This document shows positions 1 through 7,960 of a DNA stretch of 64,000 bases, in pieces. Position 1 is the first letter of the stretch. Every line of letters begins with the position of its first letter. The stretch comes from Marininema halotolerans (GTDB taxonomy: Bacteria > Bacillota > Bacilli > Thermoactinomycetales > DSM-45169). Made by a program: the position numbers and the translations under genes. Location: contig NZ_FPAA01000012.1 of assembly GCF_900116235.1 (NCBI RefSeq), positions 1 to 64,000 of the forward strand. The letters are read 5' to 3'. The notes beneath the pieces are model-generated. The model did no database searches. It was not told the DNA's origin and saw only the letters and a program-made list of their open reading frames with translations.

Positions 1-483
1 GCCCACGCGCAACGGATCATGAGCCGACGTACCCAAGGCGGTGCTAACTGGCACAAAGCACGGGTGAAGGTTGCCCGCATTCATGAGAAGATCGTGAACG
101 CGCGTCTCGACTTTCTCCATAAACTGTCTTCGAAGCTGATTCGTGAAAACCAAACGATCTGCATCGAAAATCTTGGTGTCAAGAACATGGTAAAGAATCA
201 CAAGTTAGCCAAATCGATCACGGATGCATCCTGGTCGGAGTTTGTTGCCATGCTCACCTACAAGGCAGAATGGCATGGACGAAACGTGGTGAAGGTGGGG
301 AAACAGTTCCCTTCCAGTCAGCTATGCTCTTCCTGTGGCTACCGCAATAAGAACGTAAAAAACCTCAACCTACGAGAATGGACATGTCCTACGTGCCACT
401 CCCATCATGATCGAGACATCAATGCATCGAAGAACATTTTGCAAGAAGGACTTCGATTACTTGCCGTTGGGACGACGGTTTAA
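1..483 (+). CDS. tnpB: TnpB (IS1341/IS605 OrfB) RNA-guided endonuclease, 3' part
   Basis: The reading frame is open from the first base, so the 5' end lies outside the window and only about 160 C-terminal residues are present. What is visible is the second half of a RuvC-like nuclease. An acidic residue sits in '[10 protein letters not shown]' (RuvC II). A CxxC...CxxC zinc ribbon follows ('CSSCGY' and 'CPTCHS'), then '[12 protein letters not shown]', which carries the RuvC III aspartate. The frame is intact to its stop. TnpB proteins are guided by an omega-RNA made from the transposon right end, and that right end lies directly downstream. Whether the N-terminal half and a tnpA gene exist cannot be seen. 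Confidence 0.9.
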   Translation, partial: AHAQRIMSRRTQGGANWHKARVKVARIHEKIVNARLDFLHKLSSKLIRENQTICIENLGVKNMVKNHKLAKSITDASWSEFVAMLTYKAEWHGRNVVKVGKQFPSSQLCSSCGYRNKNVKNLNLREWTCPTCHSHHDRDINASKNILQEGLRLLAVGTTV

Positions 484-565
484 GCTTGGATTTGATCCTG
501 TCAGTCGATGGGAGCTTCCAAGAATCCCCCACCTCTTAGCGTTAGCGTAGGTGGGGGAGGTTCAA
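484..565 (+). mobile_element. Right end of the TnpB element (omega-RNA scaffold region)
   Basis: Directly after the tnpB stop comes a stretch shared with a second locus at 51993-52028 (34 of 36 bases identical to 493-528). It is followed by a 9-bp stem (526-534 with 549-557) and ends in TCAA at 562-565, as IS200/IS605 right ends often do. In this family the region gives rise to the omega-RNA, and the bases just beyond the boundary (566 onward) act as guide. Boundary and RNA are inferred by family analogy. Confidence 0.65.
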
Positions 566-929
566 GCTTCCGCAACATGTAGGGGATTTATTAGAAAAAG
601 GGAGAAAAACAGCTCGATGACCAGCGCGCTTTGTACAAATCCGCAACCATATGCGGAGGATAGGCAAACAGATTGGTCACGACATGGATTGGTTTTCCCC
701 GATGATCGAGAAAGGAAATGACACGGGCATCCATCCGAAGGTAGCTTGGCGACCTCCTCTGGGGCAGAGGAGGAAGGGACATGGTGCGTTCCCACCATGT
801 TTTTTCGCAGGCGAACGACGAATTTGACATGATTTTGATCCATCTGAAGAGCTGGCGAGAGTCTATTCTGTTATGCAGGATAGGCTTTTGTTGTCTTACG
901 AAATCTAGGTGAGGATGATTGAGATTCAA
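566..929 (-). pseudogene. IS4-like DDE transposase remnant
   Basis: Reading the minus strand, pieces of one transposase alternate between two frames: 'DSRQLFRW', then 'KFVVRLRKNMVG' in the other frame, then 'HVVTNLF' and 'ADLYKARW' back in the first, then 'VIELFFSLF' in the second. Together these follow the order of the C-terminal half of IS4-family transposases, ending in the usual Y-x-x-RW-x-IE-x-FF region. At least three frameshifts are needed and no start is left, so this is a dead fragment. It ends where the TnpB element begins, which suggests the TnpB element landed in or beside it. Confidence 0.75.
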
Positions 930-935
930 AAATAA

Positions 936-1394
936 TTATTGAAAGACATCAATTATAATAGACCTACTTGCAAGTTGTGTTTTTATATTAGAACCTGAAC
1001 GGAGAGATGCGACTACACTATAATGATTAATACCTTTCCGTGGTTTTTTATCGCACCAAAACAAGGTGCTTGTAATAGAATCCCCACCAAAATCTAAAAA
1101 CGGTCCTTCAAATATAATATTTCTTGAAACGCGAGTTAAAGGAACCCCATTTCTAAATAGTGTGAATTTCAGAAGTCTAGAGGTTCCTATTGTTGGATTC
1201 AAAGTTGTTAGTATGTCTTGTACATTAAAAAGTATTTGTACTTTTTGTTTATTGGATTTTTTTCTAATTTTAATAGGGATTGAAAATATCTTTTTATCTT
1301 GATTTGGTTTTAGTGTAATAATTTTATTGCTATTTCTGCATAATTTACTCGGTGTTTGCACAGCAGATCTCTCCTCTTTAATAAATGTTTTCAT
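936..1394 (-). CDS. Hypothetical protein, AT-rich orphan
   Basis: A 152-residue protein I do not recognise. It begins with about 30 polar, basic residues, has no clear signal peptide or membrane segment, and continues as alternating hydrophobic/polar stretches that look beta-rich. The gene is clearly more AT-rich than the neighbouring housekeeping genes and sits between mobile-element debris and ansA, which suggests acquisition by transfer. No good ribosome binding site precedes the ATG, so the start is uncertain. It could be a structural or surface protein, but nothing in the sequence proves a function. Confidence 0.5.
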   Translation of the reverse strand: MKTFIKEERSAVQTPSKLCRNSNKIITLKPNQDKKIFSIPIKIRKKSNKQKVQILFNVQDILTTLNPTIGTSRLLKFTLFRNGVPLTRVSRNIIFEGPFLDFGGDSITSTLFWCDKKPRKGINHYSVVASLRSGSNIKTQLASRSIIIDVFQ

Positions 1395-1480
1395 TCCATG
1401 ATATTAACAAGGAGTTATTTTTGCTTGTGTTGATATCTAGAATCAAAAATTGAGTATGGAGTTAGTATGGTTTTGTGGAC

Positions 1481-1516
1481 AAAAAATTGCCGCTCACATT
1501 AAACAAGGAGCGGCAA
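1481..1516 (-). terminator. Intrinsic terminator of ansA
   Basis: A perfect 9-bp stem (1487-1495 with 1508-1516) is followed on the minus strand by six T residues, just after the ansA stop. Confidence 0.85.
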
Positions 1517-1529
1517 GATAGTCGTTCGG

Positions 1530-2510
1530 TTATTTAGAAGAACGTTGAAAGAGTTGATGAAGCTCTTCTGGATCTGTACTTTGTTGAAGGGCAGCGAGGA
1601 GGAGAATGCGAGCTTTTTGTCCATTTAACCCATTGGAGAAAATTAGCCCGAGCTTTTTCAGATGACTCCCGCCTCCTTCATATCCATAGGTATCTTCGAC
1701 AAAGCCATTGTAACAGCGGGAGACAAGAACGATGGGAATCCTGCGTGCAATGGCTTCTTTTAATCCAGGCAACATCAAAGGAGGAAGATTTCCAGCTCCA
1801 AAAGCTTCAATAACGAGACCTTCAGCGCCAGCATCCAGTGAGGCGCGAATGAGAAGGTCATCGGAGCCCGCAGTTGCTTTGATTAGATCAACGCGACTGG
1901 CGGGTTTTTTTAGTGGGAAGGGGGGGCATCTGTCTACTGAGCGATGATACAAAATATCCCGCTTTGTCACCGCGCCGATGGGACCCTGGGAAGGTGAACG
2001 GAAGGTGGCAAGGTTGCTTGTATGGGTTTTAGTCACTTGACTTGCGGCATGAATCTCATCATTAAAAACAACCAATACCCCCCGGTTTTTCGAGCGATCA
2101 TGGGCGGCTGTTCGGACGGCATGGACCAGGTTTGGCGGTCCATCTGCACCCAATTCATCTTGGCTTCGCATGGCTCCTGTAAGCACGACCGGTTTTTCCG
2201 ATGCGAGTACAAGATCGAGATAGTAGGCGGTTTCTTCGAGGGTGTCTGTTCCATGAGTAATGACAACCCCATCCACCTCGGGTGATTGCAGCAATTCTTT
2301 GATTCGTAGGCTGATTGTGTACATATCTAAGGGGGTAATGTGTGGGCTGGGGAGATTTAAAAAATGCTCCATAGACACATGGGCAACCTTTTCAAGTAAA
2401 GGTATAACGTCTTGCAATGCTTCTGAACCTTGGGGGAGGACCGATCCGCTGGATTCATCGGCTGCCATCGCAATCGTTCCTCCTGTGGTAATCACAACGA
2501 TTTGTTTCAT
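1530..2510 (-). CDS. ansA: L-asparaginase, type I (cytoplasmic)
   Basis: This 326-residue protein hydrolyses L-asparagine to aspartate and ammonia. The N-terminus has the nucleophile motif 'VITTGGTIAM' (residues 5-14), and 'ITHGTDTLEET' near residue 85 carries the second catalytic threonine/aspartate pair. Length and the absence of a signal peptide fit the cytoplasmic type I enzyme. It stands alone with its own terminator. A candidate sigma-A promoter lies at 2561-2589 on the minus strand. No aspartase gene (ansB) or ansR repressor is next to it, unlike the B. subtilis ans operon. Confidence 0.93.
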   Translation of the reverse strand: MKQIVVITTGGTIAMAADESSGSVLPQGSEALQDVIPLLEKVAHVSMEHFLNLPSPHITPLDMYTISLRIKELLQSPEVDGVVITHGTDTLEETAYYLDLVLASEKPVVLTGAMRSQDELGADGPPNLVHAVRTAAHDRSKNRGVLVVFNDEIHAASQVTKTHTSNLATFRSPSQGPIGAVTKRDILYHRSVDRCPPFPLKKPASRVDLIKATAGSDDLLIRASLDAGAEGLVIEAFGAGNLPPLMLPGLKEAIARRIPIVLVSRCYNGFVEDTYGYEGGGSHLKKLGLIFSNGLNGQKARILLLAALQQSTDPEELHQLFQRSSK

Positions 2511-2560
2511 AACATGCCGTCCAATGGACGTTTCTTCCTTTCAATAGGGGGTTTCTCTTC

Positions 2561-2589
2561 ATCTTACCCTAAAGTGATTGTGAGGTCAC
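2561..2589 (-). promoter_or_regulatory. Candidate sigma-A promoter for ansA
   Basis: On the minus strand GTGACC (2589-2584) and TAAGAT (2566-2561) are separated by 17 bases, 51 bases upstream of the ansA ATG. The -35 match is only partial. Confidence 0.4.
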
Positions 2590-2665
2590 GGATTGGTCTA
2601 AATCGGCGCTGCTTCGGTCATACTTAAAGGGTGAAGCTTCGGATTCAGGAAAGGAGGATCGGGAA

Positions 2666-2824
2666 TTGGAGGAAAGAAGCTACCTTGTGCGGATACGATG
2701 TAATCAATGTGGCGAGCGCTTTATCTTAAAGGGGCGTGAAAAAAAAGGCCGGGTGGAAACGGGTTTTAAACAATGCCTCTGTAATAATCTTCTTGATTTT
2801 GAAATCGCAAGTGAAGAGTTGTAA
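2666..2824 (+). CDS. Small Cys-rich protein, possible zinc ribbon
   Basis: A 52-residue frame starts at TTG 2666, 8 bases after a strong ribosome binding site (AAGGAGG, 2651-2657). It has a CxxC knuckle ('CNQCGERF') and a later CxC pair ('QCLCNN'), so four cysteines could bind one metal ion, as in rubredoxin-like or ribosome-associated zinc ribbons. A terminator-like hairpin follows directly. The strong Shine-Dalgarno and cysteine spacing argue that it is real. I do not recognise the family. Confidence 0.6.
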   Translation: MEERSYLVRIRCNQCGERFILKGREKKGRVETGFKQCLCNNLLDFEIASEEL

Positions 2825-2857
2825 AAAGAAAGTGGCGTTGGTTCGCTTTCTTTTTTT
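2825..2857 (+). terminator. Intrinsic terminator
   Basis: An 8-bp stem (2825-2832 with 2846-2853) leads into a run of T, directly after the small Cys-rich gene. Confidence 0.65.
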
Positions 2858-2986
2858 GTATAAAGGAGGAGAAGCAGGTCAGACTATCGGTAAGAAATGA
2901 AAGGGAAGATGAGAGACTCGTTGATCATGGGTTATGCCCACATCTCGGATCATCCGTCTTCTTGCAACTAAAGGAGTGGTTCTGTC

Positions 2987-4339
2987 GTGACGTACAGACG
3001 CATAGCTGCCGTCCTTCTTCCCATCGCGTTGGTTGCTGCGATTGGGATTGGTGTGTGGGGCTATCAGGTGAACCAAGATAAAAAGAAATTGCTTGTCCAG
3101 TCGGAAAATCAGTATCAACGAGCATTTCATGATCTTAACTTCCATGTGGACAAACTACAGGATGAATTAGGGAAAACCCGTGCACTTAATTCTCAAAAGC
3201 AACTTTCTACTTCGTTAACCAATGTGTGGCGTTTGAGTTATGCGGCACAAAAAGACTTGGGACAGCTTCCCTTATCGCAATTGCCCTCAGATAAAACGGA
3301 AAGTTTTCTAGGTCGACTAGGAAGTTTTGCCTATAAAACAGGGGTGCGGGATTTAAATAAAAAGCCGTTGACTGAACAAGAGTACAAGACGCTTAGCACG
3401 TTGTATAAGAACACCAATGTTGTGCAGGGTGACCTTAAAAAAGTACAAAATCAAGCACTAAATCAAAACCTGCAGTGGATGGATGTTGAACGCGCCTTTT
3501 CCTCAAAAAACCAACAAATAAATAATTCGTTAGTGGATGGCTTTAAAAAAGTGGATAAGCTATCCCAAGGTTTTTCGGAAGTTGACCTTGGGCCAGCAGT
3601 TAAAAATCCGGAGCAGGATCAACGAAAATTATATAACCGCTTAAAAGGGAAAAATGTAACGCCGACCGAAGTAAAAGAGAAGGTTGCAGATATTTTAGAA
3701 CGCCCTAATACAAAGGGAATCAAAGTCAGTAAAACAAACAATGGGAAATACCCCGTCTATAGTATCACCTTGAAAGAAAAAAATGGAAAGCAAGTAACTG
3801 GAGACCTTACCCAAAAGGGTGGCTATGTGCTTTGGATGAATTATGACCGCCAGGTAAAGAAGCCCAAAATTTCTCCAGAACGTGCTCAAGGTGAGGCCGT
3901 TTCATTTTTAGATCGACTGGGCTATCCGAAAATGGAAACCATTTCTTACGGTCAATCCGGAAATGTAGCCGTGTTTACCTTTGTACGAAATGCGAATGGA
4001 ACCTTGTTCTACCCTGAGTCCGTTGCGGTAAAAGTAGCGATGGATAACGGTGAAATAACCGGCTTTAGAGCTGATCAATATGTGTTTAATCATCAAGCAA
4101 CCTTTAAAACCAAACCAACAATTAGTAAAGATAAAGCCCGTACGTATGTGAATTCCCATTTGAAAGTACAAAAAGTGCGTCAAGCAGTGATTTATGGCGA
4201 TCATGGTGGGGAAGTACTCTGCTATGAGTTTTTGGGTCAGCTTGATAAAAATAAATACCGCGTCTTTATCAATGCGAAGAGCGGCGATGAAGAATATGTA
4301 GAGAAAATAAAAGATAATAATACAATGAAAGAATTGTAA
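2987..4339 (+). CDS. ypeB: Spore germination protein YpeB
   Basis: The 450 residues match the usual length of YpeB, a forespore-made protein of the inner spore membrane that stabilises the cortex-lytic enzyme SleB. A single N-terminal membrane anchor lies at about residues 5-24, followed by a helical region and a C-terminal half with PepSY-like repeats. The GTG start at 2987 follows AAGGAG (2971-2976) at good spacing. In B. subtilis and many relatives sleB lies directly upstream in the same operon. Here that place is taken by a small Cys-rich gene and ansA, so SleB must be encoded elsewhere or replaced. Confidence 0.9.
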   Translation: MTYRRIAAVLLPIALVAAIGIGVWGYQVNQDKKKLLVQSENQYQRAFHDLNFHVDKLQDELGKTRALNSQKQLSTSLTNVWRLSYAAQKDLGQLPLSQLPSDKTESFLGRLGSFAYKTGVRDLNKKPLTEQEYKTLSTLYKNTNVVQGDLKKVQNQALNQNLQWMDVERAFSSKNQQINNSLVDGFKKVDKLSQGFSEVDLGPAVKNPEQDQRKLYNRLKGKNVTPTEVKEKVADILERPNTKGIKVSKTNNGKYPVYSITLKEKNGKQVTGDLTQKGGYVLWMNYDRQVKKPKISPERAQGEAVSFLDRLGYPKMETISYGQSGNVAVFTFVRNANGTLFYPESVAVKVAMDNGEITGFRADQYVFNHQATFKTKPTISKDKARTYVNSHLKVQKVRQAVIYGDHGGEVLCYEFLGQLDKNKYRVFINAKSGDEEYVEKIKDNNTMKEL

Positions 4340-4344
4340 TAAGT

Positions 4345-4380
4345 AGTTCGGGCCTTTTATAGGCTCGGACTTCCTTTTTG
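4345..4380 (+). terminator. Intrinsic terminator of ypeB
   Basis: An 11-bp stem including two or three G-T pairs (4345-4355 with 4361-4371) is followed by TTCCTTTTT. Confidence 0.75.
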
Positions 4381-4578
4381 ATTGAAAGTCGTTTCTAGTC
4401 AGATAAATTAAATCGTAATGATTGCAAGCAAGGGTTCATTATGATATCCTAAAAAGGAATTGATACAATGGAATACATAGCGAATAACATCTATTCGCGG
4501 TTGTTGCTGGCCGGAGTTTTCCATCAGGGAGCTCAACCTTGATATGCGCGATGAAACCTATACCCTTCATCCACCATC

Positions 4579-4597
4579 GAGCAGGCAACGCCTGCTC
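4579..4597 (+). other. Perfect hairpin in the cmk leader
   Basis: An 8-bp perfect inverted repeat with a 3-base loop lies 37 bases before the cmk start. No T run follows, so it is not an obvious terminator. It may affect cmk mRNA stability or translation; nothing else supports a role. The rest of 4381-4578 shows no gene I can support. Confidence 0.5.
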
Positions 4598-4633
4598 GTT
4601 GTATTTTATCCGGCTGTAGGAGGATCTTTGTAG

Positions 4634-5314
4634 ATGAAGCAATTATCTGTAGCAATTGATGGCCCAGCGGGTGCCGGCAAAAGTACAGTGGCTCGCCAGG
4701 TGGCAAAACAACTGGGTCTTATTTATGTGGACACAGGGGCGATGTATCGTGCCATCACATGGAAAGCCCTTACTCATGGAGTGGATCTTACTCATGAAGA
4801 AACGGTGACCCAGATGGCGCAAAGGACAGACATTCGACTCTCCACGGATATAAAGGGGAGCGATGTTTGGGTCGATGGGACCACCGTGACAGAGGAGATC
4901 CGTTCTCCTGAAGTGACGGCCCATGTTTCGACCATCGCAGGTCAAAGTAAAGTACGCGAGGTTCTCGTTGATAAGCAGCGGGAGATGGGGCGTAAAGGCG
5001 GAGTGGTCATGGATGGCCGGGATATCGGCACACATGTATTACCAGACGCTGAAGTGAAAGTATTTCTTACGGCTTCCATTGAGGAGCGGGCACGTCGAAG
5101 ATATCAAGAGATGATTCGCCGTGGTTATGAGGTGGATTTAGAAGAGTTGAAAGAGGAGATTGGCTTACGAGACGAGAAAGATAAAAACCGTGAGCACTCA
5201 CCCTTACGACCCGCTGAAGATGCCATTCATTTAGATACGACGGGTCTTTCTATTGATGACGTGATTTCACGGATTTTGCACCTTTGCCGAACCAATTTGG
5301 GCGGTGAGGAGTAA
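4634..5314 (+). CDS. cmk: Cytidylate kinase
   Basis: Cmk phosphorylates CMP and dCMP with ATP in pyrimidine nucleotide synthesis. The 226 residues have the P-loop 'GPAGAGKST' at 10-18, the CMP-binding 'DTGAMYRA' near 34, and 'DGRDIGTHV' plus a lid region rich in arginine ('ERARRRY') in the second half. The ATG at 4634 follows a TAGGAGG ribosome binding site. plsC starts 3 bases after the stop and an S1-domain gene follows, the common Bacillales arrangement. Confidence 0.96.
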   Translation: MKQLSVAIDGPAGAGKSTVARQVAKQLGLIYVDTGAMYRAITWKALTHGVDLTHEETVTQMAQRTDIRLSTDIKGSDVWVDGTTVTEEIRSPEVTAHVSTIAGQSKVREVLVDKQREMGRKGGVVMDGRDIGTHVLPDAEVKVFLTASIEERARRRYQEMIRRGYEVDLEELKEEIGLRDEKDKNREHSPLRPAEDAIHLDTTGLSIDDVISRILHLCRTNLGGEE

Positions 5315-5317
5315 ACT

Positions 5318-5911
5318 ATGTTGTATCAATTGGGTCGATCGCTATGTCGGACTTATTTTCGTCTTTTTTTTCGTTGGGAAATCAAAGGAGCTGAACATAT
5401 TCCTGCTGATGGTCCTGTTGTTATTTGTTGTAATCACATTGACAACATGGATCCCCCCTTATTGGGAAGTTCCATTTCAAGAAAAGTTCACTTCATGGCA
5501 AAGAAGGAGCTATTCTCTGTCCCTTTGTTAGGTCCCATTCTTCCACGGTTAGGTGCTTACCCGGTTAGTCGAGGAGCGGGAGATAAAGGGGCTCTGAGAA
5601 AGTCTCTGGAGCTTTTGAAAGAAGGAAAAGTACTTGGGATTTTTCCTGAGGGAACCCGATCCAAGAACGGACAATTAGGGAAAGGACGTACGGGAGCTGC
5701 TTTTATCGCTTTGCGTTCGGACTCCGTCATTGTACCAGCTGCCGTCACAGGTCCCTATCGTAAGTTTCAACGAATAAAAATTACCTTTGGCAAACCGATT
5801 GATCTGACTCCTTATCGAGCCAAAGGGATAAATTCAGAAACCGTTGAGGAAGTGATGGAGAAGACGATGAATGAAATCGCTGCTCTATTGCCGATCAATC
5901 CACCGAACTAA
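5318..5911 (+). CDS. plsC: 1-acyl-sn-glycerol-3-phosphate acyltransferase
   Basis: PlsC adds the second acyl chain to lysophosphatidic acid to give phosphatidic acid at the inner face of the membrane. The 197-residue protein has the catalytic 'NHIDNMD' motif (HxxxxD, near residue 38) and the substrate-binding 'FPEGTRS' motif near 110. It is probably co-transcribed with cmk (3-base gap). The downstream 14-bp AT-rich hairpin at 5998-6030 separates it from the S1-domain gene. Confidence 0.93.
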   Translation: MLYQLGRSLCRTYFRLFFRWEIKGAEHIPADGPVVICCNHIDNMDPPLLGSSISRKVHFMAKKELFSVPLLGPILPRLGAYPVSRGAGDKGALRKSLELLKEGKVLGIFPEGTRSKNGQLGKGRTGAAFIALRSDSVIVPAAVTGPYRKFQRIKITFGKPIDLTPYRAKGINSETVEEVMEKTMNEIAALLPINPPN

Positions 5912-5997
5912 TTTAGTGATTCCCCTTCAAGGGTGATATTGGTTTTTCAACCGTCCTGAGAGGGGTGGCGCCCCTCAGGAGGATACTTAGTAGGATT

Positions 5998-6030
5998 AAT
6001 GAAATTAAGAATGTTCTTCTTAATTTCATT
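5998..6030 (+). terminator. Probable terminator after cmk-plsC
   Basis: A perfect 14-bp stem (5998-6011 with 6017-6030) with a 5-base loop is followed by TGTTCT. The stem is AT-rich and the T tract is short, so it is a weak terminator or an mRNA stabiliser. A GC-rich imperfect hairpin also lies at about 5955-5979. Confidence 0.5.
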
Positions 6031-6086
6031 TGTTCTAGTTATAAATTGTGATGTTTAGTACGTAGGTAAACGAGGAGGTTGTCGTC

Positions 6087-7235
6087 ATGGTGGAAGAAAT
6101 GAAATCGGAAATGGCGGAAGTTACTTCGCTAAATCGTGGGGATGTCGTCAAAGGGAAAGTGACGAAAGTAGAAGAAAATCAGGTCCTCGTCGATGTCAAT
6201 TATAAGTTCGACGGAGTCATCCCGATCTCGGAATTGTCCAGCCTGCACGTGGACAAAGCATCCGATGTCCTCTCTGAAGGGGACGAAGTGGAAGTAAAGG
6301 TCCTACGCCTCAATGATGAAGAAGATAAACTGGTTTTATCCAAAAAAGCAATTGATGCTGATCGTGCTTGGGATCAACTGCAAGAGAAATTCGAAAATGG
6401 GAGTACACTGGAAGCCGAGGTAGCTGATGTGGTGAAAGGTGGCCTCGTTGTTGACCTCGGTGTGCGTGGATTTATTCCGGCCTCTTTGGTTGAGCGCCAT
6501 TTTGTAGAGGATTTCTCTGACTATAAAGGCCGTACCCTTACGTTAAAAGTGGTTGAAATCGATCCAACAAAGAACAAATTGATTCTCTCTCGTAAAGCCG
6601 TTCTGGACGAAGAGTTGGATCGTAAAAAGTTAGAAACGCTTGATCAGCTTGAAGCAGGTCAAGTATTGGAAGGCACCGTCCAGCGCATCACTGACTTTGG
6701 TGCATTTGTCGATATTGGTGGCGTGGATGGCTTGGTTCATGTTTCTGAACTGGCTTGGACACGTGTGGAGCACCCTTCAGAGGCGTTGTCTGAAGGAGAT
6801 GCCGTGAAGGTGAAGGTATTAAAAGTCGATAAAGAAAAAGAGCGCATTAGCCTCTCTATTAAAGAGACTCAGGCAGGTCCTTGGGATCAGGTTTCTCAAG
6901 CGATAAAAGCTGGCGATGTGGTCAAAGGGACAGTGAAACGCCTGGTTTCCTTCGGTGCATTTGTTGAGGTATATGATGGTGTAGAAGGTCTGGTTCATAT
7001 CTCCCAGATTTCTCGTCGTCATATTGCTGCTCCAAACGAAGTGCTTGAAGAGGGTCAAGAAGTACAAGTCAAAATCCTTGACATGCAACCGGACCAAAAA
7101 CGAATCAGTCTTTCGATTAAAGAAGCTGAACAAGAGGCAGATCGTCAGGAGCTCGAAAATCTAGACAAAAACAACAACAGCATGAACGTGACCTTAGGGG
7201 ATGTATTTGGCGATAAACTACGTCATTTGAAATAA
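6087..7235 (+). CDS. rpsA: S1-domain RNA-binding protein (30S ribosomal protein S1 homologue)
   Basis: The 382-residue protein has four S1 OB-fold domains starting near residues 18, 105, 190 and 275. The third and fourth have the most typical 'FGAFV' signature followed by 'GLVHVSEL' or 'GLVHISQI'. Bacillus-type S1 homologues (YpfD) have four such domains, compared with six in E. coli S1, and their tie to the ribosome is looser. The N-terminal segment is acidic. The ATG at 6087 has an AGGAGG ribosome binding site. A strong terminator follows, so the gene appears to be transcribed as the end of its unit. Confidence 0.92.
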   Translation: MVEEMKSEMAEVTSLNRGDVVKGKVTKVEENQVLVDVNYKFDGVIPISELSSLHVDKASDVLSEGDEVEVKVLRLNDEEDKLVLSKKAIDADRAWDQLQEKFENGSTLEAEVADVVKGGLVVDLGVRGFIPASLVERHFVEDFSDYKGRTLTLKVVEIDPTKNKLILSRKAVLDEELDRKKLETLDQLEAGQVLEGTVQRITDFGAFVDIGGVDGLVHVSELAWTRVEHPSEALSEGDAVKVKVLKVDKEKERISLSIKETQAGPWDQVSQAIKAGDVVKGTVKRLVSFGAFVEVYDGVEGLVHISQISRRHIAAPNEVLEEGQEVQVKILDMQPDQKRISLSIKEAEQEADRQELENLDKNNNSMNVTLGDVFGDKLRHLK

Positions 7236-7248
7236 TTGTTATGGATTT

Positions 7249-7284
7249 AAAAAGGCTCACCGAAAATCGGTGAGCCTTTTTTTT
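7249..7284 (+). terminator. Intrinsic terminator of the S1-domain gene
   Basis: A perfect 13-bp stem (7251-7263 with 7267-7279), a 3-base loop and an eight-T run. Confidence 0.93.
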
Positions 7285-7334
7285 GTAAACAGACTGGGTA
7301 AAAGCCATACTACAGAATGAGTGGGGAGGGGTGA

Positions 7335-7955
7335 GTGAAAAGGATGGTGCCGGGGAGTGTAGCACTGATTTGCATGGGTGTTTTAGCGGTATTGATTCGT
7401 ACGGGTTGGATGAACAGCTTAGAACAAGGGCTTCTCCTTAGCCGACGATTCATTTTTTACGGGTTGTTGCTGCAAATTGCCCTTATCCAAACGAATTGGC
7501 CAATTACCTCTACATTGGAAATTCATTTAGGAACACTACTTCTGTTCCCGATCGTTGTTCATTTAGGATGGAGAAGGAATGGGGTTGAAGGTTTTACACT
7601 TTTCTCCATGGTGGTTTTTATCGGTTCATTATTTTTTTTCATTGAAGAATGGCTATGGTCAATTCCTAATCAGGAACAGTTATTAGGATCCCTCCTTGCT
7701 GGATGTGTGATGGCCAGTGTCATTATGACGGGCTCCATGAATTTTGACGATCGTGTGGTCGCCTGGATAGCTGGAATACTCTTAGGGGATTTCTTTGGCC
7801 TGATATATCACTGGGGGAGAATGAGCCCGATTCAATTTGGAAGCGGTGCAACTCGAGATTTTCTCTGGTGTGGTATCGGGGGATGGTTCGTCTTTTATTG
7901 TGTTGGACAGTGGTTTGTAAGTCGTGTTCACCAATGGACGGAGAAGGGAGAGTAA
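7335..7955 (+). CDS. yphA: YphA-like integral membrane protein
   Basis: A 206-residue, very hydrophobic protein with about six predicted membrane segments. Position between the S1 gene and the YIEGIA gene and overall length match B. subtilis YphA, whose function is not established. Sporulation-linked neighbours (yphB, spoIVA) make a role in the spore envelope possible. The start is GTG 7335 behind a GAGGGG sequence. The next gene begins 5 bases after the stop, so the two are likely translated from one message. Confidence 0.75.
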   Translation: MKRMVPGSVALICMGVLAVLIRTGWMNSLEQGLLLSRRFIFYGLLLQIALIQTNWPITSTLEIHLGTLLLFPIVVHLGWRRNGVEGFTLFSMVVFIGSLFFFIEEWLWSIPNQEQLLGSLLAGCVMASVIMTGSMNFDDRVVAWIAGILLGDFFGLIYHWGRMSPIQFGSGATRDFLWCGIGGWFVFYCVGQWFVSRVHQWTEKGE

Positions 7956-7960
7956 GCGAG

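Noticed and set aside
562-843. A 93-residue minus-strand ORF as a gene
   Set aside because: It is one frame of the broken IS4-like transposase; the family motifs alternate with the overlapping frame.
4439-4642. Small minus-strand ORF before cmk
   Set aside because: No ribosome binding site, no recognisable motif, and it overlaps the cmk leader hairpin.
5955-5979. GC-rich hairpin after plsC as terminator
   Set aside because: No T tract follows; the longer AT-rich hairpin downstream is the better candidate.
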